NCBI GenBank assembly: GCA_020697375.1
Contig: JAJFBJ010000069.1
Location: 1-16,472, forward strand
Length of the DNA stretch: 16,472 bases
From: Nitrospira sp.
GTDB lineage: Bacteria; Nitrospirota; Nitrospiria; Nitrospirales; Nitrospiraceae
Reading direction: 5' to 3'
Numbering within the stretch: the first letter of the stretch is position 1; every line of letters begins with the position of its first letter. Position numbers and translations under genes: made by a program. The notes below the pieces were generated by a model. It ran no database searches. It saw only the letters and a program-made list of their open reading frames with translations, and was not told the DNA's origin. Shown here piece by piece: positions 1-7,883 of this stretch.

Positions 1-498
1 GCGCAGGAGTTCCAGCAACTGGAGCGCGATTACAAGATGACGAAGGATCTCTATTTCTCGGTGCTCCAGCGCTACGAAGACGCTCAACTTGCCGAATCGA
101 TGGAGCAGGCCAAGCATGTCGGGCAGATGCGCATCGTCGATCCTGCCATGCCGTCGAGAGCGCCGGTGGCGCCCAACCGGCTCAAATTGATTCTTGGAGC
201 GCTGACGTTGTCGTTGGGCCTGGCTGCGGGGTGCATGATACTGGCCGAACAGCGGGATCGGTCCTTCCATGATGTGGAAAGCTTGCGTGAGTTCACGAAA
301 GTCCCCATTCTCGTGCGCATTCCGGAAATCGTCACGAAAGCCGACCGGATCAGGGCCTATCGGCGATTCACATTCAAGGCGGCGGCCTCGATGATCGGGT
401 TGGTCTTGATCGTCGGCGTGTTTTCGTACATCGCCTGGGATAACGACCAGCTGGTCTGGATGGTCAGTGAAACTAAACCCGCACCGCAAAACCGGTAA
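1..498 (+). CDS. Polysaccharide chain-length determinant (Wzz/GNVR type), C-terminal part
   Basis: The reading frame is open from base 1, so the true start lies upstream; 165 residues are visible. The first 45 or so are polar and heptad-like, fitting the end of a periplasmic coiled coil. They run into a proline-rich DPAMPSRAPVAPN (fragment residues 47-59), the signature just before the last membrane helix of Wzz proteins. A membrane segment follows at about 61-82. A short cytoplasmic stretch (RDRSFHDVESLREF, matching the Wzz 'S..D...L' region) leads to a second hydrophobic segment at 125-146 and a short polar tail. The extra C-terminal helix recalls chain-length proteins of exosortase-associated EPS loci (family knowledge). 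It would set polymer length in the inner membrane with the kinase that starts 32 nt downstream. The membrane topology is inferred from hydrophobicity only. Confidence 0.88.
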   Translation, partial: AQEFQQLERDYKMTKDLYFSVLQRYEDAQLAESMEQAKHVGQMRIVDPAMPSRAPVAPNRLKLILGALTLSLGLAAGCMILAEQRDRSFHDVESLREFTKVPILVRIPEIVTKADRIRAYRRFTFKAAASMIGLVLIVGVFSYIAWDNDQLVWMVSETKPAPQNR

Positions 499-530
499 GG
501 ACAATCGTTCATTGTTGAAGGATTGACGAC

Positions 531-1364
531 ATGAAAGAACACACGAATCCCGTCTTACGGACGTCGCCTTTGGAGTCGCACCACTTGTCCAAATCCGGCC
601 GAATCGACCAGCGTGGGGAACCGGCGCCGCACAAAATCGCCGCACGGGTCAAACCGGACGAGCGGCTGGTGAGCCTTGTCTCCCCCGCCACGATCGAGGC
701 GGAACAATATCGAACGCTCGGACTCATGCTCGAGCAACGCCGCCACTCAGGGCTGCTCCAGGTGGTGGCGGTCTCGAGCCCGACGATGGGGGACGGAAAG
801 ACGGTGACCTCGATTAATCTGGCGGCCGCGCTGGCCCAATCTCCTCAGTCCCGTGTCCTGCTCGTCGACGCCGACTTCCGCAAGCCCTCCGTGCAAGCGC
901 AACTGGGCATTCGAGACAACAATGCGCTTGGTTTCCGCGACGCGATTCTGAATCCCGACCTGGCCCTCAAAGACATCGTGCAGCGGCTGCCGGGGTCCAC
1001 GCTGTCGGTTCTGACGGTCGGGCGATCCCAGGTCATGCCGCATGAGGTGATCAAATCGTCGCGCTTCGCCGAGGTGCTTGATGAAGCGCGACGCGACTAC
1101 GAATGGATCATTCTGGATACTGCCCCGCTCGTCCTGGCTCCGGATTGCTTGATGATGGGGCGAAGCGTGGACGGGTTTGTGATCATCGTCTGCGCGCATA
1201 AGACATCACGCAAGGAAATCGGTGAAGCATTGGACATCCTGGGCCCATCCAAGCTGCTCGGCTTGGTCTTCAACCACGACGACAGCCTGCTCGAATCCTA
1301 TGGATATCGAACCTATCTTTCCGCTGCTCAGGCTCAACAGGAGGAATTACATCAACGTTCCTGA
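531..1364 (+). CDS. BY-kinase-like ATPase (CpsD/CapB/Wzc cytoplasmic domain family)
   Basis: This 277-residue cytoplasmic protein has the three ATP-site motifs of bacterial tyrosine kinases in order. Walker A is SSPTMGDGKT (82-91), Walker A' is VLLVDADFRKP (109-119) and Walker B is IILDTAP (193-199). EAEQYRTL (56-63) matches the oligomerisation motif preceding the ATPase core. The C-terminus carries tyrosines 257, 259 and 262 (SYGYRTY), a short version of the autophosphorylated Tyr cluster. Such kinases act with a separate Wzz-like membrane partner, and the partner is encoded immediately upstream, so this is the split Wzc arrangement. The start is supported by AAGGA at 518-522, 8 nt before ATG. 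The Tyr cluster is small, so kinase activity as opposed to simple ATPase activity is inferred. The N-terminal 45 residues are polar and not recognised. Confidence 0.9.
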   Translation: MKEHTNPVLRTSPLESHHLSKSGRIDQRGEPAPHKIAARVKPDERLVSLVSPATIEAEQYRTLGLMLEQRRHSGLLQVVAVSSPTMGDGKTVTSINLAAALAQSPQSRVLLVDADFRKPSVQAQLGIRDNNALGFRDAILNPDLALKDIVQRLPGSTLSVLTVGRSQVMPHEVIKSSRFAEVLDEARRDYEWIILDTAPLVLAPDCLMMGRSVDGFVIIVCAHKTSRKEIGEALDILGPSKLLGLVFNHDDSLLESYGYRTYLSAAQAQQEELHQRS

Positions 1365-1424
1365 GCTGAGAGACAGACCGGAACCGGCAATCGTCATCAC
1401 CACTTCGAAAAAGAGTACACCACC

Positions 1425-2468
1425 ATGCGCATAAAGCCTTTCGTCGAAAATATCCTCGTCCTCGGGCAGAGCCACCTCGCGACTGCGATCACCGCTGAAA
1501 TGAAAAAACGGCGGCGATACCGCATCCTGGACTTGATGGAACCGGGAGAGCCAGGGCGCGTGTTCAAAGACGGGGTTCCCTTCGTCGGATCACTCGACCG
1601 GGGACTGAGGACGATACCGAAGACCCACCGGATCGTCGTCGCCTTGAGCGAGCGCCGGGGCCGGTTGCCCGTTGAAGCGCTGCTCGATGCGAAGCGACAA
1701 GGGGTCGAGATCGAGGACGCGGTCAATTTGTACGAACGATTGACCGGCAAACTCGTCCTTGATCAGTTGCAGCCGAGTCATTTGATCTTTGCCCCCGAAC
1801 TGGGGCGCGGCTCGCTCCATTCGGTTTGGATGCGGGTGATCAGCGCCCTGGTGGCGGCAGTCGGCCTGGTCGTCTGCGCCCCGCTTTTTGCGGCCATTGC
1901 GCTGCTCATCAAATGGGATTCCGCCGGACCGGTGTTCTTCATACAGGAGCGGATTGGGCAGGACGGACAAAAGTTCTCTCTGGTGAAGTTCCGTACCATG
2001 CGCCCCGTCGACCAGCGTCCGTCCGAATGGGTCCGCGATAACGGCGACCGTATTACCGCCGTCGGAGGGTGGCTACGCAAATACCGACTGGATGAACTGC
2101 CCCAGCTCATCAACGTGCTACGGGGGCACATGAATCTCATCGGCCCTCGACCGCATCCGGCTTCCAATTACACCCTCTTCATGAATCGCATTCCATTTTA
2201 TGCATTCCGTTCGATGGTCAAGCCGGGCATCACCGGTTGGGCCCAGGTCTGCTACGGATACGCCAACAGTCTCGAAGAAGAGACTGAGAAGATGTGCTAC
2301 GACTTGTATTACATCAAGCATTGCTCACTGGGTCTGGATCTCAACATCCTCATCCGGACGGCCAAAGTCATTCTTCTGGGTCAGCAGAAAGTCTGCCAGC
2401 CTGAGATCGACCCGGTCCCACAACAGCCTGATCAGAGCGGTCCAGACTATTCCAAGGAAGCGGCATGA
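1425..2468 (+). CDS. Polyisoprenyl-phosphate sugar-1-phosphate transferase, short form
   Basis: This enzyme probably starts repeat-unit assembly by moving a sugar phosphate from a UDP-sugar to undecaprenyl phosphate at the inner membrane. Residues 9-125 look like the nucleotide-binding-like domain that precedes the catalytic part in WbaP/WcaJ/EpsB-type enzymes (NILVLGQSHLAT, then EIEDAVNLYERLTGKL). One hydrophobic helix (about 134-163) leads to the catalytic module. Its signatures are VKFRTMR (187-193), RKYRLDELPQLINVLRG (218-234, with the Asp223-Glu224 dyad expected from PglC), NLIGPRPH (237-244) and KPGITGWAQV (266-275). At 347 residues it is about 100 shorter than typical polytopic members: the N-terminal four-helix membrane bundle is absent, and 60 nt upstream is another gene. 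The SD is weak (AAGAG at 1411-1415). The donor sugar cannot be read from the sequence. Confidence 0.92.
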   Translation: MRIKPFVENILVLGQSHLATAITAEMKKRRRYRILDLMEPGEPGRVFKDGVPFVGSLDRGLRTIPKTHRIVVALSERRGRLPVEALLDAKRQGVEIEDAVNLYERLTGKLVLDQLQPSHLIFAPELGRGSLHSVWMRVISALVAAVGLVVCAPLFAAIALLIKWDSAGPVFFIQERIGQDGQKFSLVKFRTMRPVDQRPSEWVRDNGDRITAVGGWLRKYRLDELPQLINVLRGHMNLIGPRPHPASNYTLFMNRIPFYAFRSMVKPGITGWAQVCYGYANSLEEETEKMCYDLYYIKHCSLGLDLNILIRTAKVILLGQQKVCQPEIDPVPQQPDQSGPDYSKEAA

Positions 2469-3637
2469 AGATCGTTGTCATTGCCGGGGCACGGCCTAAT
2501 TTTGTCAAAGTCAGTCCGCTGCTGCGGGCGATGCGTCGGCGTCCAGAGATCACACCCGTGCTCGTGCACACCGGCCAACATTATGATGCGCAGCTGTCCG
2601 ATCAGTTTTTTACTGACCTCGGTATCGAGACGCCCGCCTACAATCTCGAGGTGGGATCGGGATCGCACGCCGTCCAGACCGCTGAAGTCATGAAGCGTCT
2701 GGAGCCTGTCCTCGAAACCGAACATCCGGACCGCCTCATGGTTGTGGGCGACGTCAACAGCACCATCGCCGCGGCTCTCGTGGCTGTCAAACTTGGCATT
2801 CCGGTGGATCATGTCGAGGCGGGGCTCCGCAGCTTCGATCGTACGATGCCGGAAGAAGTGAATCGAATCCTGACCGACGCGATCGCAGACCAGTTGTTCG
2901 TCAGCGAGAGCAGCGGAGTCGACAATCTGCTGCGGGAGGGGATTCCGGCCGATCGAATTCACTTGGTGGGCAATGTCATGATCGATGCATTGGAAGCCTG
3001 TCGGCCTCGCTGGGAAGATGCCCCTGTCTTGCAGCGTTTCGGGCTCGACCCGACGCAACCGTATGCGCTGGTGACCCTCCATCGTCCCGCTAACGTGGAC
3101 AATCCTGAGACGCTCAAACGGATCGTGGACGCGCTCGAGACGGTTTCCCGCGAGCTGACACTCGTGTGGCCCGTCCATCCCCGGACGAAACAGGCGTTGC
3201 AGGGACACCCTCGTGTGCATTGGCGTGTCACCAAGGATGGGAACGGCACGGTTCCTCATGGATTGCTGGCGCTTGAGCCGCTCGGATACCTCGATTGTCT
3301 CGCGGTGATGAGCCGGGCTCGTCTGGTCCTCACGGATTCAGGGGGTATTCAAGAGGAAACGACAGTGCTGGGCATTCCGTGTCTCACCTTGCGCAGCAAT
3401 ACCGAGCGACCAGCGACGTTGACGCATGGCACCAACCGACTGATCGGCACCAATCCTGAGGCCATCGTCTCGATGGCACTCCAGGCCTTGAGTGAATCCT
3501 CGAGGTCAAGCGCTCGTCCTCCCCTCTGGGACGGCCTGGCATCCGAGCGCATCGTCGAGAGGCTCGCTGCACGGCCAGACGCGGTGAGAACAGGCGCCGA
3601 TCCCAAGGCCGTATGTCAGACAGCCTCCATCTTCTGA
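2465..3637 (+). CDS. wecB: UDP-N-acetylglucosamine 2-epimerase, non-hydrolysing
   Basis: It interconverts UDP-GlcNAc and UDP-ManNAc in the cytoplasm and so supplies ManNAc-type donors. At 390 residues it has the normal family length. All landmark motifs are present in order: GARPNFVKVSPL (8-19, Arg10), TGQHYD (36-41), GDVNST (95-100, Asp96), HVEAGLRS (116-123, Glu118), MPEEVNRILTD (128-138), GNVMID (169-174), TLHRPANVD (204-212, His206), DSGGIQEE (291-298) and LRSNTERP (309-316). These correspond to the Arg10, Asp95, Glu117, Glu131 and His213 residues studied in E. coli WecB. The HRPAN segment departs from the common HRREN form, but the His is kept. The start overlaps the previous stop as ATGA, implying translational coupling. 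No UDP-ManNAc dehydrogenase (wecC) follows, so ManNAc itself, or a derivative made elsewhere, is the likely product used. Confidence 0.95.
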   Translation: MKIVVIAGARPNFVKVSPLLRAMRRRPEITPVLVHTGQHYDAQLSDQFFTDLGIETPAYNLEVGSGSHAVQTAEVMKRLEPVLETEHPDRLMVVGDVNSTIAAALVAVKLGIPVDHVEAGLRSFDRTMPEEVNRILTDAIADQLFVSESSGVDNLLREGIPADRIHLVGNVMIDALEACRPRWEDAPVLQRFGLDPTQPYALVTLHRPANVDNPETLKRIVDALETVSRELTLVWPVHPRTKQALQGHPRVHWRVTKDGNGTVPHGLLALEPLGYLDCLAVMSRARLVLTDSGGIQEETTVLGIPCLTLRSNTERPATLTHGTNRLIGTNPEAIVSMALQALSESSRSSARPPLWDGLASERIVERLAARPDAVRTGADPKAVCQTASIF

Positions 3638-3655
3638 TCTTGATCCTGCGACCCT

Positions 3656-4990
3656 ATGAACCACGCTCAGATTGAATGGTGGAGGCCGGAATCGGCGACC
3701 CGGGAATGGCGGTCCGAGGATGGCCAGCCCGCCGGGTACTGGGAGCCGCCGAACACGGCCGTTCCCTTTTGGGCCACCATGGTCTTCATCGCCATCCTTC
3801 TGTTTTCTCCGCAGGCCTATTTCCCGGCCTTGGAGTCGATCCGGCCGGCGATGATACCCGCCGTGATCGGTATCGGTGCATATGTGTTGGATCGGGTCGG
3901 TTCTCGTACGCCGTTTTTCATCCCTCGACGAGAAGTGTTGGTGGCCGGCGCGTTGCTCGCATGGGCGACCGTGACCATCCCCTTCTCTATTTGGCCAGGC
4001 GGCAGTGTCAACTTTTTGGTGGGATACTTTTTGAAAACCCTCGCCATGTCCTGGTTGTTGAGTCATTCGGCAGCGACTCTGGGCCGGCTCAAACAAACCA
4101 CATGGTGCTTGAGCATTATGGCGGTAGGGCTGGGACTGTTCGCACTCAATAACTACCTCGCGGGAGCGTTCGTCGAGCGTGAGCGCGTGATCGGCAACGA
4201 GGGGGCGTTAACCAAAAATCCCAACGACCTCGCGTTGATGGTCAATATCATCGTGCCGCTCACTATGGCCTTGTTCCTGAGCAACCGTCGGCCGGCGATT
4301 CGTCTGGCATTGTTCGGCATTCTGGTCGTTGAAGGGTTGACCGTCGTGTCAACCTTCTCGCGAGCGGGGTTCCTCACGCTGGGGGCTATCCTCATCACCT
4401 ATGCGTGGAAGCTTCGACGCCGGGCCGAGCGGGTATGGGTCAATGGCGTCCTGATTTTCGCGCTGCTGCTCATTCCGGTGCTGCCATCCAGCTACTTCGA
4501 CCGCATGAGCACGATCATCCACACAGAACAGGATGCGACCGGCTCGGCCGGCGAGCGGTGGTCGGACATGATGATCGCCGTTCGTTCCGCCTTGTCGTCG
4601 CCGGTAGTCGGTGCGGGAATCGGCATGAACGTCCTGGCCATGAATGAGGCGCGGGGAGGGGAATGGCGACCCGTCCATAACGTGTTCCTCGAGCTGACGA
4701 TGGACCTCGGGGTGCCGGGCCTTCTGTTGTTTGCGTGGCTCCTGTGGACAAGTGTGACGGGCTCGGCCGATGTTCACAGGCAGGCCAACCAGACAGACGA
4801 GATGAAAGAGCTTGCCTATCTCGCGGAGGGAATTCATATCAGCCTGCTTGCCTTTGCCTTGGCGGCCATGTTCCATCCAGTCAGTTACCATCCATACTTT
4901 TATTATCTGGCGGCCCTCGCTCTTGCTACACAGGCCGTCTTGCAGTCGATGAGGAATACATGTCCCGAACAGCCGAACCGGCACCCGTGA
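3656..4990 (+). CDS. O-antigen polymerase/ligase family membrane protein (Wzy_C type)
   Basis: This 444-residue inner-membrane protein has an N-terminal soluble segment of about 35 residues and roughly ten hydrophobic helices (for example 38-58, 65-78, 95-112, 196-208, 217-232, 263-277, 351-366 and 393-408). The family signature region is present: FSRAG (234-238), a large periplasmic-type loop with TGSAGERWSDMM (295-306), then GAGIGMN (319-325) and RPVHNVFLELTMDLGVPG (338-355), where His341 matches the conserved His of WaaL/Wzy_C proteins. Members either polymerise lipid-linked repeat units or transfer finished glycan to an acceptor. With Wzz, kinase and flippase genes in the same operon, polymerase is the more likely role. 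An exosortase-A-associated ligase subfamily also fits and cannot be excluded. The start ATG has no good SD, so a different start nearby is possible. The end overlaps the next gene by 31 nt. Confidence 0.87.
   Translation: MNHAQIEWWRPESATREWRSEDGQPAGYWEPPNTAVPFWATMVFIAILLFSPQAYFPALESIRPAMIPAVIGIGAYVLDRVGSRTPFFIPRREVLVAGALLAWATVTIPFSIWPGGSVNFLVGYFLKTLAMSWLLSHSAATLGRLKQTTWCLSIMAVGLGLFALNNYLAGAFVERERVIGNEGALTKNPNDLALMVNIIVPLTMALFLSNRRPAIRLALFGILVVEGLTVVSTFSRAGFLTLGAILITYAWKLRRRAERVWVNGVLIFALLLIPVLPSSYFDRMSTIIHTEQDATGSAGERWSDMMIAVRSALSSPVVGAGIGMNVLAMNEARGGEWRPVHNVFLELTMDLGVPGLLLFAWLLWTSVTGSADVHRQANQTDEMKELAYLAEGIHISLLAFALAAMFHPVSYHPYFYYLAALALATQAVLQSMRNTCPEQPNRHP
4951..4955 (+). promoter_or_regulatory. 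Shine-Dalgarno site fixing the start of the first GT4 gene
   Basis: GAGGA lies 4 nt before ATG 4960, inside the end of the polymerase gene. The reading frame stays open further upstream, to an ATG at 4735, but that part is simply the polymerase gene read in another frame. It shows no glycosyltransferase character. This site therefore supports 4960 as the real start. Confidence 0.7.
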
Positions 4991-6228
4991 CCGTATCGCC
5001 GAGCATCATGCTCGCTCCAGGCCACACTCACCAGCGACCGGCGTCTGTCGGATCCGCAGATCGCATACGGGTGATGAAGTTCGTCGCCATTTTTGCCATT
5101 GGCGGTACCGAACGTCAGGTCGTGAACATCGGAAAGGGATTGGACAAGTCACGGTTCGACTTACGCTTCGCCACGTTGAATAAGGTCGGTGAACTCCTCG
5201 CTGAATGCGAGGCACAATCCTGGACAATCGACGAATACAAAATCCGTCGGCTCTACGGCCTTGCGACGATGAAGAAACAGATCGAGTTTGGAAAAGCCTT
5301 GCGGCAGGCAAGGACGCAGATCCTGCATGCCTACGGCATCTACCCGAATGTGTTTGCCATACCGGCTGCGCGACTCGCAGGCGTACCCGTCACGATCGGG
5401 TCAATCAGGGACATCGGCGACACCTACACGTTCTGGCAGCATCAAGTGCAAAAACACTGTCTCCGCCTGGCTGATCATATTGTGGTGAACGCGGAGGCAA
5501 TCAAACGAGATTTGTTACAGCGCGGATACGATGCCGAGCGCCTGAGCGTCATACCGAACGGCATCGACTGCGAGCGCTTCCGTCTGCCGGGCAATGGCGA
5601 GGCGGTGCGCGGGGAATGGAGCATTCCTCCAGACGCGCCCGTTGTCGGTGTCTTGGCCAGGCTGCTGCGGATCAAGGGACAGGAAGTGTTTCTCCGGGCC
5701 GCCGCGTTGATCGCATCGAACAACCCCCACGTCCGGTTCGTGATCGTGGGAGACAACAACGTCGACCGTCAGTACAAAGACGAGCTCAAACGGTTGACGG
5801 TCAGGCTTGGCATCGAAGATCGCGTCATATTCACCGGCTTTCGCACGGATGTCCCGGATCTTCTGGCGGCGCTATCCGTGGTCGTGTCCCCGTCGCTCGG
5901 CTTGGAAGGATTGTCCAATTCGCTTTTGGAGTCCATGGCCGCGGGCGTTCCAGTGGTGGCAACACGGGTGGGGGGCACTCCGGAGATCGTCGAAGACGGG
6001 GTGAGCGGCCTGTTGGTTCCACCCGGAGATCCGGAGGCCCTGGCCTCGGCACTCTCCAGACTGTTGCAGGATAGGATCACGGCGAAGCGCCTCGGACAAT
6101 CCGCCAGGCGTCAGGTATTCAGCCGGTATTCGCTCGAACAAGCCGTCGCCTCCACCGAACGGTTGTATCACGACCTGTTACTTCGGGCACGACACAAGCG
6201 GCGGTTAACAGAACGGACACGTTCATGA
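4960..6228 (+). CDS. Glycosyltransferase family 4 (GT-B fold)
   Basis: This 422-residue cytoplasmic enzyme is expected to add a sugar from an NDP-sugar to the lipid-linked repeat unit with retention. The N-terminal GT-B half begins around residue 38 (VMKFVAIFAIGGTERQVVN, with the GGTE loop at 48-51). The interdomain region carries VIPNGIDCERF (197-207). The C-terminal half has RLLRIKGQE (234-242), with the Arg and Lys that contact the donor phosphates, GFRTDVPDLLA (293-303) and the canonical E-x7-E between Glu316 and Glu324 (LEGLSNSLLESMAAG). The first 37 residues are a polar leader not needed by the fold, so a start at Met39 is an alternative. The SD at 4951-4955 favours 4960. It overlaps the upstream gene by 31 nt and the next one by 4 nt. 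Donor and linkage are unknown. Confidence 0.92.
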   Translation: MSRTAEPAPVTVSPSIMLAPGHTHQRPASVGSADRIRVMKFVAIFAIGGTERQVVNIGKGLDKSRFDLRFATLNKVGELLAECEAQSWTIDEYKIRRLYGLATMKKQIEFGKALRQARTQILHAYGIYPNVFAIPAARLAGVPVTIGSIRDIGDTYTFWQHQVQKHCLRLADHIVVNAEAIKRDLLQRGYDAERLSVIPNGIDCERFRLPGNGEAVRGEWSIPPDAPVVGVLARLLRIKGQEVFLRAAALIASNNPHVRFVIVGDNNVDRQYKDELKRLTVRLGIEDRVIFTGFRTDVPDLLAALSVVVSPSLGLEGLSNSLLESMAAGVPVVATRVGGTPEIVEDGVSGLLVPPGDPEALASALSRLLQDRITAKRLGQSARRQVFSRYSLEQAVASTERLYHDLLLRARHKRRLTERTRS

Positions 6229-7883
6229 GCGCATTGGCATTATATCGCTTCGGACATTGGTGCTACCGGCGACGGATACCCCTCCTTCCGGCCCTCATGT
6301 ATCGGTTGATCTATCTGCTTCATCACGCCGTCATTCCGATGTCGGTGGAGATCGGCGAGGGGTCCGAATTCGCCTACGGCGGACTCGGAACGGTTTTGCA
6401 CGAACGCTGCAAGATCGGCAAGTTCGTGACCATCGGCCATCAGGTCTCGATCGGCGGGCGTTCCCGCCGATGGGGCGTGCCGATCATCGAAGACCGTTGT
6501 GTCATCGGTGCGGGAGCCACCTTACTGGGGCCGATTTCTATCGGCGCAGAATCGGTCGTCGGAGCCAACGCCGTCGTGTTGGCGGACGTACCGCCCAAGA
6601 CGGTGGTGGCCGGCGCGCCTGCTAGCGTCGTCCGTCAGGACATCGATATCATGGATTACACCTGCCTGCAGCCTCCCGAGGAAGCCGAAGCCCTGTCGTT
6701 TCGATCGACCGACAATCTCTTGGTCACGGTCATTCAAGATGCCGGCCGCGTACGTCATCTGGCGGACGAATGGACAGAATTGCTCAATGACAGCGATGCC
6801 GATTGCGTGTTTCTGACACGGGAATGGCTTGAGACCTGGTGGGAACACTTCTCCTCAAGACGAACGTTGGCCTTGATCACCGTGCGGCGTCAGAACCGCT
6901 TGCTCGGCCTTGCTCCCTGCTTCATGGAGACACAACGGTTCGGCGGCCTCGTGCCCTATCCGTCACTCCAGTTCCTGGGAACGGGACTCGTCGGATCCGA
7001 TTATTTGGACGTGATCATTCGACGGGGACATGAACAACAAGTGTCGCGCAGCCTGGCCGAATACTTTCAACGTCGTCGGTTGGTGATGACTCTCAGTCAT
7101 GTGAAACAGCAGGGGGCTCTTGCCGCCGGATTCGTCAAAGAATTGGAACAAGCCGGATGGACCGTGCAGCGCCGTCCGATTGATGCCTGTCCGCATATTC
7201 CCTTGAAGGGACATACCTGGGAGTCCTATCTCGGCAGCTTGGGATCGCAACACCGGTACAATTTCAATCGCAGACTCAAGAATTTTCAGAAAGAGGGCAC
7301 GGTCGTCTTCGATGTGGTGGAAAAGGAAGACCAGCGCCGTGAGGCGCTTGAGACGTTGATCGACCTGCATAATCTTCGATGGGATGAGCGCGGAGGGTCC
7401 GAAACCTGGCAATCGCCGGCCATGCGTGCCTTTCATGAGGCCTTCACCCGTATGGCATTGGAGCGCGGATGGCTGCGGCTGTTCATCCTCAGGCTGAATG
7501 GTTGTCCCGTCGGTGCCCTCTACGGGTTGCTCTACGGTCGCCGGTTCTATTTCTATCAGTCAGGATTCGATCCGATGTATCGACAGCACAGCGTGGGATT
7601 GCTCACGATGGGTCTTGCCATTAAGCACGCGCTGACTGAAGGTGCAGAGGACTACGACCTCCTCCACGGCAAGGAAACGTACAAGTTTCTGTGGGCGAAA
7701 GAGACAGCCGAACTTGATCGGCTGCATCTCTATCATCCCGGTTTTGGAGGCGCGGTCTGCCGGCGAGCCGTCATGCTCGATGAGCTGGCCAAATCCGCCG
7801 CCCGCCGGTATTTGCCGCCGGCGGTACTCGAGCACGCCGCCGCCTGGAGGCGCGGAGAAATGTTACGGTCTTCCTCATGTTAA
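6225..7883 (+). CDS. Fusion of a hexapeptide-repeat acyltransferase and a FemAB/CelD-like GNAT domain
   Basis: This 552-residue protein shows two unrelated acyltransferase modules in one uninterrupted frame. Residues 38-138 form a left-handed beta-helix like that of serine O-acetyltransferases. His59 sits in GTVLHERCKIGKFVTIG at the expected active-site position, followed by the GVPIIEDRCVIGAGA and VVAGAPASVV stretches typical of that fold's end. After a linker (139-165), residues 166-505 match the FemAB/BcsL (Acetyltransf_6) type: FLTREWLETWWEHF (196-209), SQHRYNFNRRLKNF (341-354), LHNLRWDERGG (381-391) and FYFYQSGFDPMY (441-452). It starts at ATGA overlapping the upstream stop and overlaps the deacetylase by 7 nt. 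Likely role: O- or N-acylation of repeat-unit sugars. The acyl donor and acceptor are unknown, and the second module might be an aminoacyltransferase-like enzyme instead. Confidence 0.87.
   Translation: MSALALYRFGHWCYRRRIPLLPALMYRLIYLLHHAVIPMSVEIGEGSEFAYGGLGTVLHERCKIGKFVTIGHQVSIGGRSRRWGVPIIEDRCVIGAGATLLGPISIGAESVVGANAVVLADVPPKTVVAGAPASVVRQDIDIMDYTCLQPPEEAEALSFRSTDNLLVTVIQDAGRVRHLADEWTELLNDSDADCVFLTREWLETWWEHFSSRRTLALITVRRQNRLLGLAPCFMETQRFGGLVPYPSLQFLGTGLVGSDYLDVIIRRGHEQQVSRSLAEYFQRRRLVMTLSHVKQQGALAAGFVKELEQAGWTVQRRPIDACPHIPLKGHTWESYLGSLGSQHRYNFNRRLKNFQKEGTVVFDVVEKEDQRREALETLIDLHNLRWDERGGSETWQSPAMRAFHEAFTRMALERGWLRLFILRLNGCPVGALYGLLYGRRFYFYQSGFDPMYRQHSVGLLTMGLAIKHALTEGAEDYDLLHGKETYKFLWAKETAELDRLHLYHPGFGGAVCRRAVMLDELAKSAARRYLPPAVLEHAAAWRRGEMLRSSSC

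Noticed and set aside
2447..3259. - strand ORF of 270 codons opposite wecB
   Set aside because: wecB is unambiguous by motifs. The antisense product is low in hydrophobic core residues and matches no family I know.
3676..4152. + strand ORF of 158 codons overlapping the polymerase gene
   Set aside because: It is a second-frame reading of a membrane-protein gene, rich in Arg and Gly, with no SD and no family resemblance.
4735..4959. N-terminal extension of the first GT4 protein back to ATG 4735
   Set aside because: The 75 extra residues are Cys/Arg/Gly-rich out-of-frame reading of the polymerase gene. A good SD precedes ATG 4960.
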